Below, piece by piece: positions 51,301 through 58,410 of a DNA stretch of 64,000 bases (the first letter of the stretch is position 1; every line of letters starts with the position of its first letter). Origin of the DNA: WHSW01 sp963821345 (lineage in GTDB: Bacteria; Actinomycetota; Thermoleophilia; Solirubrobacterales; 70-9). The position numbers and the translations under genes were made by a program. The stretch covers positions 124,001 to 188,000 of the forward strand of contig CAWGDM010000002.1 of NCBI GenBank assembly GCA_963821345.1. Reading direction: 5' to 3'. The notes beneath the pieces are model-generated. The model had not been told where the DNA came from. It saw only the letters and a list, made by a program, of their open reading frames with translations, and did no database searches.

Positions 51301-51546
51301 CTCGACCCGGCCGCCGTGTTCGGCCAGCGCGCTCCGGGCGAGTTCGAAGAAGGGATCGAGCAGCGCCCGGATCTCCTCGGGATCGCGGCCGCTGACCAGC
51401 TCGGTCGAGCCGACGAGGTCGGCGAACACGAGGGTTACGAGCTTGCGCTCGCCCCCGGGCGGAGCCTCGAGCACCGCCCCGCACGAGGCGCAGAAGCGCG
51501 CCCCGGCTCCCGTGGCTGCTCCGCAGCGGGCGCAGCTGATCTCCAT
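48346..51546 (-). CDS. Class III adenylate/guanylate cyclase fused to AAA ATPase and TPR-like repeats
   Basis: 1066 residues. N-terminal zinc ribbon (C5, C8, C19, C22). Cyclase domain at 35-190: metal Asp D43 in FADLVGST, K83 and D87 in EKFIGDAVVAAFG, and the transition-state block VTGEASHAAARLQQAA, where R156 is kept but the usual Asn is H152. ATPase at about 213-560: P-loop GEAGAGKT at 244-251, Walker B VVIAVDDAHWADE near 363. The remaining 500 residues are Ala/Leu/Glu-rich TPR-like repeats. The architecture matches large actinobacterial cyclase/STAND regulators. Activity may be altered by the His substitution. Confidence 0.9.
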   Translation of the reverse strand: MEISCARCGAATGAGARFCASCGAVLEAPPGGERKLVTLVFADLVGSTELVSGRDPEEIRALLDPFFELARSALAEHGGRVEKFIGDAVVAAFGVPRAHGDDPDRAVAAAVALVERLAGHETELTLRIGVETGEALIAPGAGDLSVTGEASHAAARLQQAAAPGEILVGDRAARACRNVRLGTPRAIAAKGFSEPLQAFPLAGIEQPEAAPTPFLGRGAELDSLRLAYLAAVRERRPRLSLIVGEAGAGKTRIGRELLAELAETDPRPTVLVGRNPPYGDGIAFWALAEILRAAAGAPQDATAEQVRLALATRLAALGATDADGTAELLATTLTGDDRTTGEAALRRAWRRLLGALAVEAPVVIAVDDAHWADEGFLDLLDDAVSLPDSPLMVVCTARPEIRQLRPRLGDGDGRNRLDLGPLTPAAAQELAATLVGDDLSLAREIAAASGGNPFFAEEIAHAIGDGELGREPQAMPDTVQSAIAARLDALTAGDKLVLQRAAVLGDRFRVEALRELADEPPEPALAELERRALVEPLAGDEPGLYGFRHQLIREVAYTSLTRAERVRLHRAAADGVRGRAGGRYAELSEVIAFHLACAAGLDPAPELVWTAFVATREAAELALKRGAAARAQELLEQAAALAPDRVASAEARLEAAEVALSRVRGDLAFELLRGAGAEAERAGDGAVAADCYARAAEIATRMAGISGDIKMSEVQRLLGRARDLVPNPDPRLRALLRVDDAWVAWRAQDYKEMKPAADEALRLARAIDDLPVLSSALDAATASEWLQGAWERAVDHCRERVEALQPADQLTGRLAFERTDALNMLADSLIDAGALREGLHWADLNTAEFSSLAPQAADGVSLRPLYLLGEWDEAVRRGSELRDGWLAEGRPPIAYFSSNLACIAAIHGLRGDELEQAAWLRSAEQAADGSLHQLPSIRVRAAEVALHRGEFERAVELLEPLDPNLKGSDLLLAKRAEALVLAGHPDASATVEASSARTTNEAVTRAVALRAQGLVEDSDEVLAEACAAFERLECVYEVARTRWLRGGEHREPAAETFAGLGVTAPS

Positions 51547-51552
51547 GTGTCG

Positions 51553-51558
51553 ACGATA
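51553..51558 (-). promoter_or_regulatory. -10 hexamer TATCGT of the cyclase gene
   Basis: On the minus strand TATCGT is 6 bases before the ATG at 51546. The 46-base gap also carries TACTTT (51582-51587) for ilvE in the other direction. Confidence 0.5.
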
Positions 51559-51581
51559 GCCAGATCACCATCCGTCGGGCA

Positions 51582-51587
51582 TACTTT
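51582..51587 (+). promoter_or_regulatory. -10 hexamer TACTTT of ilvE
   Basis: TACTTT is 5 bases before the ATG at 51593. Confidence 0.45.
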
Positions 51588-51592
51588 CGGTG

Positions 51593-52525
51593 ATGGAGAA
51601 GTCCGAGTGGATCTGGATGAACGGCGAGTTCGTCGCCTGGGAGGACGCCCAGGTGCACGTGCTCAGCCACGGCCTTCACTACGGGACCGGGGTCTTCGAG
51701 GGTATCCGCTGTTATGACACCGAGCGCGGCCCGGCCATCTTCCGCCACCACGAGCACCTCCGGCGGCTGGCGCAGTCGGCCCAGCTCTACTACCTGCCGA
51801 TGCCCTATGAGCCGGAGCAGATCCGGGAGGCGACTCACGAGCTGATCCGCCGCACCGGCCTGCGCTCGTGCTACATCCGCCCGCTTGCCTTCCGCGGCTA
51901 CGGCGAGATGGGGCTCTACGCGCCCACCGGCCCAGTCGACGTGATCGTGGCGGTCTGGCCCTGGGGCGCCTATCTGGGCGAGGAGGGCAAGCGCCAGGGC
52001 ATCCGGGCCAAGGTCTCGTCCTGGCGCCGGATCTCACCCGCCGGGCTGATCCCGCACGCGAAGGCCTCGGGCCAGTACCTGAACTCGATCCTGGCGAAGA
52101 CCGATGCCGCCCAGTCCGGCTACGACGAGGCGATCCTGCTCGACGAGGACGGTCTGGTCTGCGAGGGGTCGGGCGAGAACATCTTCGTCGTCCGCGACGG
52201 CGAGCTGGTCACCCCGGGCCACACGAACTCGATTCTCGACGGGATCTCGCGCAAGTCGGTGGTCCAGATCGCCGGCGACCTCGGCTACAACGTCGTCGAG
52301 CGCGACATCGCCAGGGCCGAGCTCTACGTCGCCGAGGAGATCTTCCTCTGCGGCACCGCGGCCGAGCTGGTCCCGGTGCGTGAGGTGGACGGGCACGAGC
52401 TGGGCGAGCCCGGCGAGGTCACAAAGGTGATTCAGGCGAAGTTCGAGGACGCCCTGCACGGGCGCGCCCCGGAGTACGCGGAATGGCTGGATCTGGTGGA
52501 GCAACCGAGTAAGGTCACCGGCTGA
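51593..52525 (+). CDS. ilvE: Branched-chain amino acid aminotransferase
   Basis: 310-residue fold type IV PLP enzyme. WIWMNGEFVAWEDAQVHVLS is near 6, GLHYGTGVFEGIRCY near 27, YIRPLAFRGYGEMGLY near 94, the PLP lysine in IPHAKASGQYLNSILAK near 155, EAILLDEDGLVCEGSGENIF near 177, and GISRKSVVQIAGDLGYNVVE near 213. Last step of valine, leucine and isoleucine synthesis. GTG 51590 directly before the ATG is also possible. Confidence 0.95.
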   Translation: MEKSEWIWMNGEFVAWEDAQVHVLSHGLHYGTGVFEGIRCYDTERGPAIFRHHEHLRRLAQSAQLYYLPMPYEPEQIREATHELIRRTGLRSCYIRPLAFRGYGEMGLYAPTGPVDVIVAVWPWGAYLGEEGKRQGIRAKVSSWRRISPAGLIPHAKASGQYLNSILAKTDAAQSGYDEAILLDEDGLVCEGSGENIFVVRDGELVTPGHTNSILDGISRKSVVQIAGDLGYNVVERDIARAELYVAEEIFLCGTAAELVPVREVDGHELGEPGEVTKVIQAKFEDALHGRAPEYAEWLDLVEQPSKVTG

Positions 52526-52527
52526 CG

Positions 52528-52607
52528 ATGCCGCGCTTCGGGGACATCGGGCGAATTAGCACCGCCGCGACCGCCTAGCGGTCGGCGGCTGCGCGGCCGA
52601 GCCGCGC
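52528..52607 (+). promoter_or_regulatory. Structured leader upstream of cimA with possible leader peptide
   Basis: The 124-base gap holds a 16-residue frame MPRFGDIGRISTAATA (52528-52578) with isoleucine codons ATC and the rarer ATT. Hairpin 1 (52562-52588) has arms CCGCCG and ACCGC against GCGGTCGGCGG, with a two-base bulge, and overlaps the leader stop. Hairpin 2 is GCGCGGC/GCCGCGC around CGA (52591-52607). TAAGGT at 52510-52515 could be the promoter. Isoleucine is the end product of the CimA route, so attenuation is plausible but unproven. Confidence 0.4.
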
Positions 52608-52649
52608 TCGCACCTCGCTCGTTCCCTCGAATCCGAAAGGCATCAGCAA

Positions 52650-54224
52650 GTGACCCAGGTAAAGCTTTACGACACGACCCTCCGCGATGGCATGCAGGGC
52701 CAGGGCATGTCGCTGTCGGCAGCCGAGAAGGTCCGCGTGGCGCAGGCGCTCGACCGGCTCGGCGTCGGCTTCATCGAGGCCGGTTTCCCGACCTCCAACC
52801 CGAAGGAGGCCGAGCTCTTCCGCCTGCTCGACGAGGTCGAGCTCGAGCACGCCCAGGTGTGCGCCTTCGGGATGACCCGCCGGCGCGATGTCCCCGCCGC
52901 CGAGGATGCGGCCCTGCGCGAGCTGGTCGGCTGCGCGGCGCCCGTAATCACCTTCGTCGGCAAGACCTGGGGCCTGCACCTGGAGAAGGTGACCAAGGTC
53001 TCGCGCGAGGAGAACCTGTCGATGATCGTCGACTCGGTCAACCTCGCCCGCGCCGAGGGCAAGCGGGTGATCTACGACGCCGAGCATTTCTTCGACGCCT
53101 GGCGCGACGACTCCGGCTATGCGCTCGAGTGCCTGCGGGCGGCCGTCGCCGCCGGCGCCGAGAACGTGACCATCTGCGACACCAACGGCTCCAGCCTGCC
53201 AGGCCAGATCGCCGAGGCGACGGCGGCCGTCGTCGCCGAGCTCGGCGGCCGGGTCGAGATCGGCATCCACGCCCACAACGATCTCGAGTGCGGGGTCGCC
53301 AACTCCCTCGCCGCGGTCGACGCCGGCGCGCGGATGGTCCAGGGGACGCTGAACGGCTATGGCGAGCGCTGCGGCAACGCGAACCTAGTCTCGATTCTGC
53401 CGTCGCTGCAGCTGAAGCTCGGCTATCAGTGCGTGCCCGCCGATCGCCTGCGGCTGCTGACCGAGACCGCGCACCTGGTCGACGAGCTCACGAACACGAT
53501 CCCCGACCCCGACCAGGCCTACGTCGGGCGCAACGCGTTTGCCCACAAGGGCGGCATGCACGTCGCCGGCGTGCAGGCGGACGCGCGCACCTTCGAGCAC
53601 ATGGACCCGCAGCTGGTCGGCAACAGCCGCGACGTGCTGATCTCCGAGCTCTCGGGCAAGGGGTCGGTGCTCGCGCGTGCCGAGACCGCCGGGATCGCCC
53701 TCGACGCCGACGCGGCCAAGCGGGTGCTCGAGCGGGTCAAGGAGCGCGAGCACCGGGGCTATCACTACGAGGCCGCGGACGCCTCGTTCGAGCTCCTGCT
53801 GCGGCGCGAGGCCGGGTCCTACCAGCCGCTGTTCCGGCTCGAGGGCTATCGGGTGATCGTCGAGAAGAACGAGAAGGGGTACGTCGACACCCAGGCGACG
53901 ATCAAGCTCTGGGTCGACGGGACCCGCTACCTGCATACGGCCGAGGGCGACGGCCCGGTCAACGCGCTCGACCGGGCCCTGCGCGACGCGCTCCAGGAGC
54001 ACCACCCGCAGCTTCCTCACATCGAGCTGACGAACTTCAAGGTCCGTCTGATCGAGGGCGCCCACGGGACCGGCGCGATCACCAGGGTCCTGCTCGACTC
54101 GACCGACCATGAGCGCGAGTGGGGCTCGATCGGAGTCTCGGAGAACATCATCGAGGCCTCGTGGGAGGCGCTGGTGGATTCGCTCGAGTACGCGTTCCAA
54201 CCGAGGCAATCCCCGGTTTCGTGA
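52650..54224 (+). CDS. cimA: (R)-Citramalate synthase
   Basis: 524 residues. YDTTLRDGMQGQGMSLSAAE is at 7-26, FIEAGFPTSNPKEAELF near 39, DAEHFFDAWRDDSGYALECL near 130, CDTNGSSLPGQ near 172, the metal HAHND in IGIHAHNDLECGVANSL near 203, and GTLNGYGERCGNANL near 231. AEHFFDG-like and NGYGERCGNA wording with a LeuA-type C-terminal domain separates CimA from LeuA. Condenses pyruvate and acetyl-CoA for threonine-independent isoleucine synthesis; LeuCD and LeuB encoded here can do the next steps. GTG start with AAAGG upstream. Confidence 0.93.
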   Translation: MTQVKLYDTTLRDGMQGQGMSLSAAEKVRVAQALDRLGVGFIEAGFPTSNPKEAELFRLLDEVELEHAQVCAFGMTRRRDVPAAEDAALRELVGCAAPVITFVGKTWGLHLEKVTKVSREENLSMIVDSVNLARAEGKRVIYDAEHFFDAWRDDSGYALECLRAAVAAGAENVTICDTNGSSLPGQIAEATAAVVAELGGRVEIGIHAHNDLECGVANSLAAVDAGARMVQGTLNGYGERCGNANLVSILPSLQLKLGYQCVPADRLRLLTETAHLVDELTNTIPDPDQAYVGRNAFAHKGGMHVAGVQADARTFEHMDPQLVGNSRDVLISELSGKGSVLARAETAGIALDADAAKRVLERVKEREHRGYHYEAADASFELLLRREAGSYQPLFRLEGYRVIVEKNEKGYVDTQATIKLWVDGTRYLHTAEGDGPVNALDRALRDALQEHHPQLPHIELTNFKVRLIEGAHGTGAITRVLLDSTDHEREWGSIGVSENIIEASWEALVDSLEYAFQPRQSPVS

Positions 54225-55384
54225 GCATCGAGCGCATCCCCCTCGCGAGGCCCGTGCTCGGGGAGCGGGAGGAGGAGCTGGTGCTCGAGGTCCTGCGCTC
54301 CGGCCGGCTGTCGCTCGGGCCGATGCAGGAGCGTTTCGAGCGCGAGTTCGCCGACTACCTGGGGGTCGCCGACGCCGTCGCGGTTTCCTCCGGGACCGCG
54401 GCCCTTCACCTTGGGGTGCGGGCGCTGGGCTGGGGCGAGGGCGACGAGGTCGTCACCTCGCCGTTCAGCTTCGTTGCCTCGGCCAACTGCCTGCTCTACG
54501 AGTCGGTGACCCCGATCTTCTGCGACGTCGACCCGGTCACCCTGAACATCGACCCGGCGGCCGCCTGGGACGCGATCACCGATCGGACCGCCGGTCTGCT
54601 GCCGGTCGACATCCTCGGATACCCGGCCGCGATCCCGGAGCTCGAGCGGGTCGCGTCCGAGGGTGGCCTGGGGCTGCTGGAGGACGCCTGCGAGGCGCTC
54701 GGCGCCCGCGATTCCGAGGGGAGCCTGGTCGGCTCGCGCGGCCACCTCGCCTCGTTCGCCTTCTACGCCAACAAGCAGATGACCACCGGTGAGGGCGGGA
54801 TGCTCGCGGTCGCCGATCCCGAGGCGGCTGCCGGCCTGCGCAGCGAACGCAACCAGGGGCGGGCGCCGGACATGGGCTGGGTCGATCACGACCGGCTCGG
54901 GTTCAACTATCGGCTGAGCGAGGTTCAGGCGGCGATCGGCATCGCCCAGCTCGAGCGGCTTGCCGACCTGCTCGCCTCGCGGGCTCGGGCGGCGGCGCTC
55001 TACACCCAGCGGCTGGCGGCGCTCGACTACGGCGCTCCGGCGGGGGAGGGCGACCCGGCCGGCCTGGTGCTTCCCTGCGCCGACCAGGGCGAGCAGCGCC
55101 GTAGCTGGTTCGTCTACGCGGTCCGGCTGCCCGCCGGCGCCGACCGCGACGCGGTCTGCGCCGACCTCTCGCAGCGCGGCGTCGAGGCGAAGGCCTACAT
55201 GCCGGCGATCCATCTGATGGCCCACCTGCGGAAGCGTTTCGGCTTCAGCGAGGGCCGGTTCCCGGTTGCCGAGGATGCCTCGGCGCGGCTGCTCGCATTG
55301 CCCTTCTTCCCCCAGATCGACGAGGACCAGGTCGATCGGGTCTGCGAGGCGCTCGCCGAGGCGCTGCGCGGGGACTGGCTGTGA
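54221..55384 (+). CDS. DegT/DnrJ/EryC1-family sugar aminotransferase
   Basis: 387 residues. IERIPLARPVLGEREEELVL opens it; SSGTAALHLGVRALGWGEGDEV is near 57, PFSFVASANCLLYESVTPIFCD near 80, LLEDACEALGA near 149 and the PLP lysine in FAFYANKQMTTGEGGML near 178. FNYRLSEVQAAIGIAQLERL is near 224 and the tail is DVDRVCEALAEALR-like. Members aminate nucleotide-linked keto-sugars. GTG start overlaps the cimA stop (GTGA). The sugar is unknown and no nucleotide-sugar dehydratase is adjacent. Confidence 0.9.
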   Translation: MSIERIPLARPVLGEREEELVLEVLRSGRLSLGPMQERFEREFADYLGVADAVAVSSGTAALHLGVRALGWGEGDEVVTSPFSFVASANCLLYESVTPIFCDVDPVTLNIDPAAAWDAITDRTAGLLPVDILGYPAAIPELERVASEGGLGLLEDACEALGARDSEGSLVGSRGHLASFAFYANKQMTTGEGGMLAVADPEAAAGLRSERNQGRAPDMGWVDHDRLGFNYRLSEVQAAIGIAQLERLADLLASRARAAALYTQRLAALDYGAPAGEGDPAGLVLPCADQGEQRRSWFVYAVRLPAGADRDAVCADLSQRGVEAKAYMPAIHLMAHLRKRFGFSEGRFPVAEDASARLLALPFFPQIDEDQVDRVCEALAEALRGDWL

Positions 55385-55436
55385 GGCGGAGTCCGAGAGG
55401 ACGAAGCCGAGCCCTGCCGTTGTTGAGGCAGCTGAC
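55381..55436 (+). repeat. Junction element, copy C (before the HD gene)
   Basis: It starts GTGAGGCGGAG on the aminotransferase stop. The hairpin has left arm CTGCC (55414-55418), loop GTTGTTGA (55419-55426) and right arm GGCAG (55427-55431), then five bases CTGAC to the TTG. Stem and GTGA are 33 bases apart, exactly as in copy A. A 20-codon frame (55381-55440) links the upstream stop and the downstream start by overlaps on both ends. Confidence 0.7.
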
Positions 55437-56003
55437 TTGAGCCCGGTCGCCGAAGCGCTGGTCGAGACCGAGCTCGAACGCCGCTGCCTCGCCGAGCTGC
55501 GCGAGGCGAGCGGCGAGGTCGGCGGTCCGATGGAGCGCCACTGCGTGCGCTGCTTCCTGTTCGTCGAGCGGCTCGCCGAGCGCCGCGGGCTGGCGATCGA
55601 CCGCGAGCTCTGCCTCAGCGCCGCCCTGTTGCACGACATCGGCCTCTACGACTCGGTCACCCACGGAGGGGTCTACACCGACGAGGGCGGCGAGCTCGCC
55701 GAGCGGCTGTTTACCGAGGCGGGGGAGACGCCGGCGCGCGCTCGCCTGGCGGCCGACACCTGCGCCTACCACCACGCGCTTCGCGACCAGTCGAAGCGCG
55801 GGACCGAGGTCGAGCTGATGCGGCTCGCCGACCGGATCGAGCTCAGCCGCGGCCTCCTGCGCGCCGGACTGTCCCGCGACGACGTCCGGGCGACCTTCGA
55901 CCGCGTCTCGCGCGCCGGCACCTACGTAGCGATCGGCCGCCTCGTTGCCCACGCGATCCGCGAACGCCCGCTGAGCGTCCCGCGGATCTTCAAAACGGGC
56001 TGA
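55437..56003 (+). CDS. HD-domain protein
   Basis: 188 residues. Metal-binding residues of an HD phosphohydrolase are visible: H in MERHCVRCFLF near 35, HD in LSAALLHDIGLYDSVTHGG near 65, H-H in CAYHHALRDQSKR near 108 and D in LMRLADRIELSRG near 126. It probably hydrolyses a nucleotide or small phosphoester; substrate unknown. TTG 55437 is chosen from the spacing to the junction hairpin and because the conserved part begins soon after. It converges on an epimerase gene (minus). Confidence 0.8.
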   Translation: MSPVAEALVETELERRCLAELREASGEVGGPMERHCVRCFLFVERLAERRGLAIDRELCLSAALLHDIGLYDSVTHGGVYTDEGGELAERLFTEAGETPARARLAADTCAYHHALRDQSKRGTEVELMRLADRIELSRGLLRAGLSRDDVRATFDRVSRAGTYVAIGRLVAHAIRERPLSVPRIFKTG

Positions 56004-56024
56004 CCCCCACTCGACCAACCGCGT

Positions 56025-56996
56025 TCAAGCCTGGCCGCTCGACTTGATCCACTCGACCGTGCGCGGGACGCCCTCGCGCCACGGGGTGAACTCGACCCCG
56101 AGCTCGTCGCGGGCCTTGGAGCTGTCGGCGCGCGCCTCCCAGAGCAGGAAGGTGACCGCGCCCCTGCCGACCAGGGGCGGGCGGCGAGTCAGTCTCGAGA
56201 GCGCCTCGCCGCCCGCCGCGATCGCGCGGGCGACCGGCGCGGGCATCGACGGGGGCACCCGGCCGGTCGCGCCCGCCTCGACCACGGCGGCGATCAGCTC
56301 GCGCATCGGGGCGTAGCCGTCGGCGAGGATGTAGCGCTCGCCCGGGCGGCCACGGGCGAACGCGGCGAGGTGCCCGGCAGCGACGTCGTCGACGTAAGCG
56401 AGCGTCATGCCGCCGGGTGGCACCGCGGGCAGCTTGCCCCGCAGGGCGTCGCGGAAGGCAGCGTCCAGGCCCTCCTCGGCCCACGGCCCGGGCCCGTAGA
56501 CCCCGGCCGGGTTGCAGATCACCACCTCGATCCCCTCCTCGGCCAGGACCAGCCGTTCGGCGAGCTGCTTCGAGCGCTCGTAATGGGTCCCCTTCGGGTA
56601 TTTGGCGACCACCTGCTCGCTGACCGTGCCGCCACGCTCCGCGTGGAAGACGTCGAAGGTCGAGGTGTGGACCACGCGGGCGGCGCCGGCCTCGCGCGCG
56701 GCGGCGACCACGGCCCGGGCGCCCTCGGCGTTGACCCGGTCGAAGGCCCCCGGATCCGCGAGCCATTGCTCGAAGATCCCCATGCAGTTGAAGGCACCGT
56801 CGACGCCCTCCGCTGCGGCCCGCAGCGACGCCGGGTCGGTGACGTCACCGGGCGCCAGCTCGACCTCGTCGGGGAGCGCCTCGCGGGCGCGCTCGGGCGT
56901 GCGCGCCAGCGCGACGACGTCGTCGCCGCGCGCGACCAGTTGCCTGGCCACCGCGTTGCCGACCTTGCCCGTTGCACCGGTGACCAGGAACCGCAT
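56025..56996 (-). CDS. NAD-dependent epimerase/dehydratase (extended SDR)
   Basis: 323 residues. The cofactor motif is MRFLVTGATGKVGNAVARQL at 1-20. APGDVTDPASLRAAAEGVDG is near 48, VVHTSTFDVFHAERGG near 107, and the catalytic Y-x3-K is in THYERSKQLAERLV near 138-142. NPAGVYGPGPW follows near 159 and YVDDVAAGHLAAFARGRPGE near 200. It is close to dihydroflavonol-reductase-like and hopanoid-associated sugar epimerases. Substrate unknown. It diverges from argH over a shared TATA core. Confidence 0.85.
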   Translation of the reverse strand: MRFLVTGATGKVGNAVARQLVARGDDVVALARTPERAREALPDEVELAPGDVTDPASLRAAAEGVDGAFNCMGIFEQWLADPGAFDRVNAEGARAVVAAAREAGAARVVHTSTFDVFHAERGGTVSEQVVAKYPKGTHYERSKQLAERLVLAEEGIEVVICNPAGVYGPGPWAEEGLDAAFRDALRGKLPAVPPGGMTLAYVDDVAAGHLAAFARGRPGERYILADGYAPMRELIAAVVEAGATGRVPPSMPAPVARAIAAGGEALSRLTRRPPLVGRGAVTFLLWEARADSSKARDELGVEFTPWREGVPRTVEWIKSSGQA

Positions 56997-57013
56997 CAGC
57001 GCTCGGATCGGAC

Positions 57014-57021
57014 CCTATAGT
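57014..57021. promoter_or_regulatory. Bidirectional -10 region between the epimerase gene and argH
   Basis: The octamer CCTATAGT at 57014-57021 contains TATAGT for argH (9 bases before its ATG) and, on the other strand, TATAGG for the epimerase gene (17 bases before its ATG). Both polymerases would use the same symmetrical TATA. Confidence 0.5.
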
Positions 57022-57030
57022 CATCCGGCC

Positions 57031-58410
57031 ATGCCCCGTTTCGAGCAGCCACAGGACCCCTTGTTCGCGCGCATCAACACCTCGATCGGCTTCGACCGGA
57101 GGCTGTGGCGCGAGGACATCGAGGGCTCGCGGGCTCACGCCGCCGGGCTCGAGCGGGCCGGGGTGATCAGCGCCGACGAGCGCGCCGAGCTCGACCGTGG
57201 CCTCGGGCTGGTCGCCGCTGAATTCGAGCGCGATGAGTTCGAGGTCGCCGAAAATGACGAGGACATCCACATGGCGGTCGAGCGCCGGCTTACCGAGCTG
57301 ATCGGGCCGCTCGGCGGCAAGCTGCACACCGGCCGCTCGCGAAACGACCAGGTGGCGACCGATCTGGCGCTCTATGTGCGCCACCGCACGGAGCGCGCGG
57401 CCGAGCTGGTCGCTGCGCTGATGGAGCGGCTGCTCGAGCTCGCCCGGACCCACCGCGACTGGCGAATGCCCGGCTACACGCACCTACAGCGCGCTCAGCC
57501 GGTCTACCTCGGCCACCACCTGCTCGCCTACTTCTGGATGCTCGAGCGCGACGCGAGCCGGTTCGAGTTCGCGCGCCGCGCGACGATGGCGATGCCGCTC
57601 GGCTCCGGGGCCCTGGCCGGGCTCAATTGGGATCTCGACCGGGCGGCGACCGCCGACGCGCTCGGCTTTGCCCGGCCCTCGCCGAACTCGATCGACGCGG
57701 TCTCCAACCGCGATTTCGCGCTCGACTACTTGTACGCGGCGACCGCCTGCGCGACGCACCTCTCGCGGTTCGGGTCCGAGGTCGTGATCTGGTCGAGCGC
57801 CGAGTTCGGCTTTTGCGAGCCGGCCGACGACTTCGCCTCCGGCTCGAGCCTGATGCCGCAGAAGAAGAACCCCGACGCCGCCGAGCTGCTGCGCGCGAAG
57901 TCGCCGCGCGTCGCGGGCTCGCTGGCGACCCTGGTGGGCGTCCTGCACGCGCTGCCGTTGGCCTACTCGAAGGATCTTCAGGAGGACAAGGAGGCGCTGT
58001 TCGAGGCCGTCGATACGGTCGAGCTGTGCCTCGAGGTGGCCGAGCGGCTGCTTGCCGGGCTGAGCTTCGACCGCGGGCGGCTGGCCGAGGCGGCCGGCGA
58101 TGAGATGGTCGCGGCGACCGACGTCGCCGACCTGCTGGTCCGCAAGGGGATGCCGTTCCGCGAGGCCCACGGGGTGGTCGGCGGCTTGGTCCGCTCGGCG
58201 CTCGAGTCCGGCCGCGCGCTCTCGGAGCTCGACCGCTCGGAGCTCGCCGAGCATTCCGAGCTGCTCGATGACGAGTACTACGAGGTGCTGCGCGACGGCG
58301 CCTGGCTGGACTCGAAGCTGTCGTTCGGTGGCACCGCTTCGGCGCGCCTCGACGAGCAGATCGAGGCGGCCACCGGCGCGCTCGCGACGCTGCGCGGCGA
58401 GGCGGCGTGA
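57031..58410 (+). CDS. argH: Argininosuccinate lyase
   Basis: 459 residues, fumarase/aspartase superfamily. FARINTSIGFDRRLWREDIE and SRAHAAGLERAGVIS are near 9-45, DEDIHMAVERRLTELIGPLGG near 78, LHTGRSRNDQVATDLAL near 99, GYTHLQRAQPVYLGHHLLAY near 147, and the superfamily signature GSSLMPQKKNPDAAELLRAK near 270 with the catalytic serine. Splits argininosuccinate into arginine and fumarate. The stop overlaps the DNA glycosylase GTG. No other arg gene is in the window. Confidence 0.96.
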   Translation: MPRFEQPQDPLFARINTSIGFDRRLWREDIEGSRAHAAGLERAGVISADERAELDRGLGLVAAEFERDEFEVAENDEDIHMAVERRLTELIGPLGGKLHTGRSRNDQVATDLALYVRHRTERAAELVAALMERLLELARTHRDWRMPGYTHLQRAQPVYLGHHLLAYFWMLERDASRFEFARRATMAMPLGSGALAGLNWDLDRAATADALGFARPSPNSIDAVSNRDFALDYLYAATACATHLSRFGSEVVIWSSAEFGFCEPADDFASGSSLMPQKKNPDAAELLRAKSPRVAGSLATLVGVLHALPLAYSKDLQEDKEALFEAVDTVELCLEVAERLLAGLSFDRGRLAEAAGDEMVAATDVADLLVRKGMPFREAHGVVGGLVRSALESGRALSELDRSELAEHSELLDDEYYEVLRDGAWLDSKLSFGGTASARLDEQIEAATGALATLRGEAA

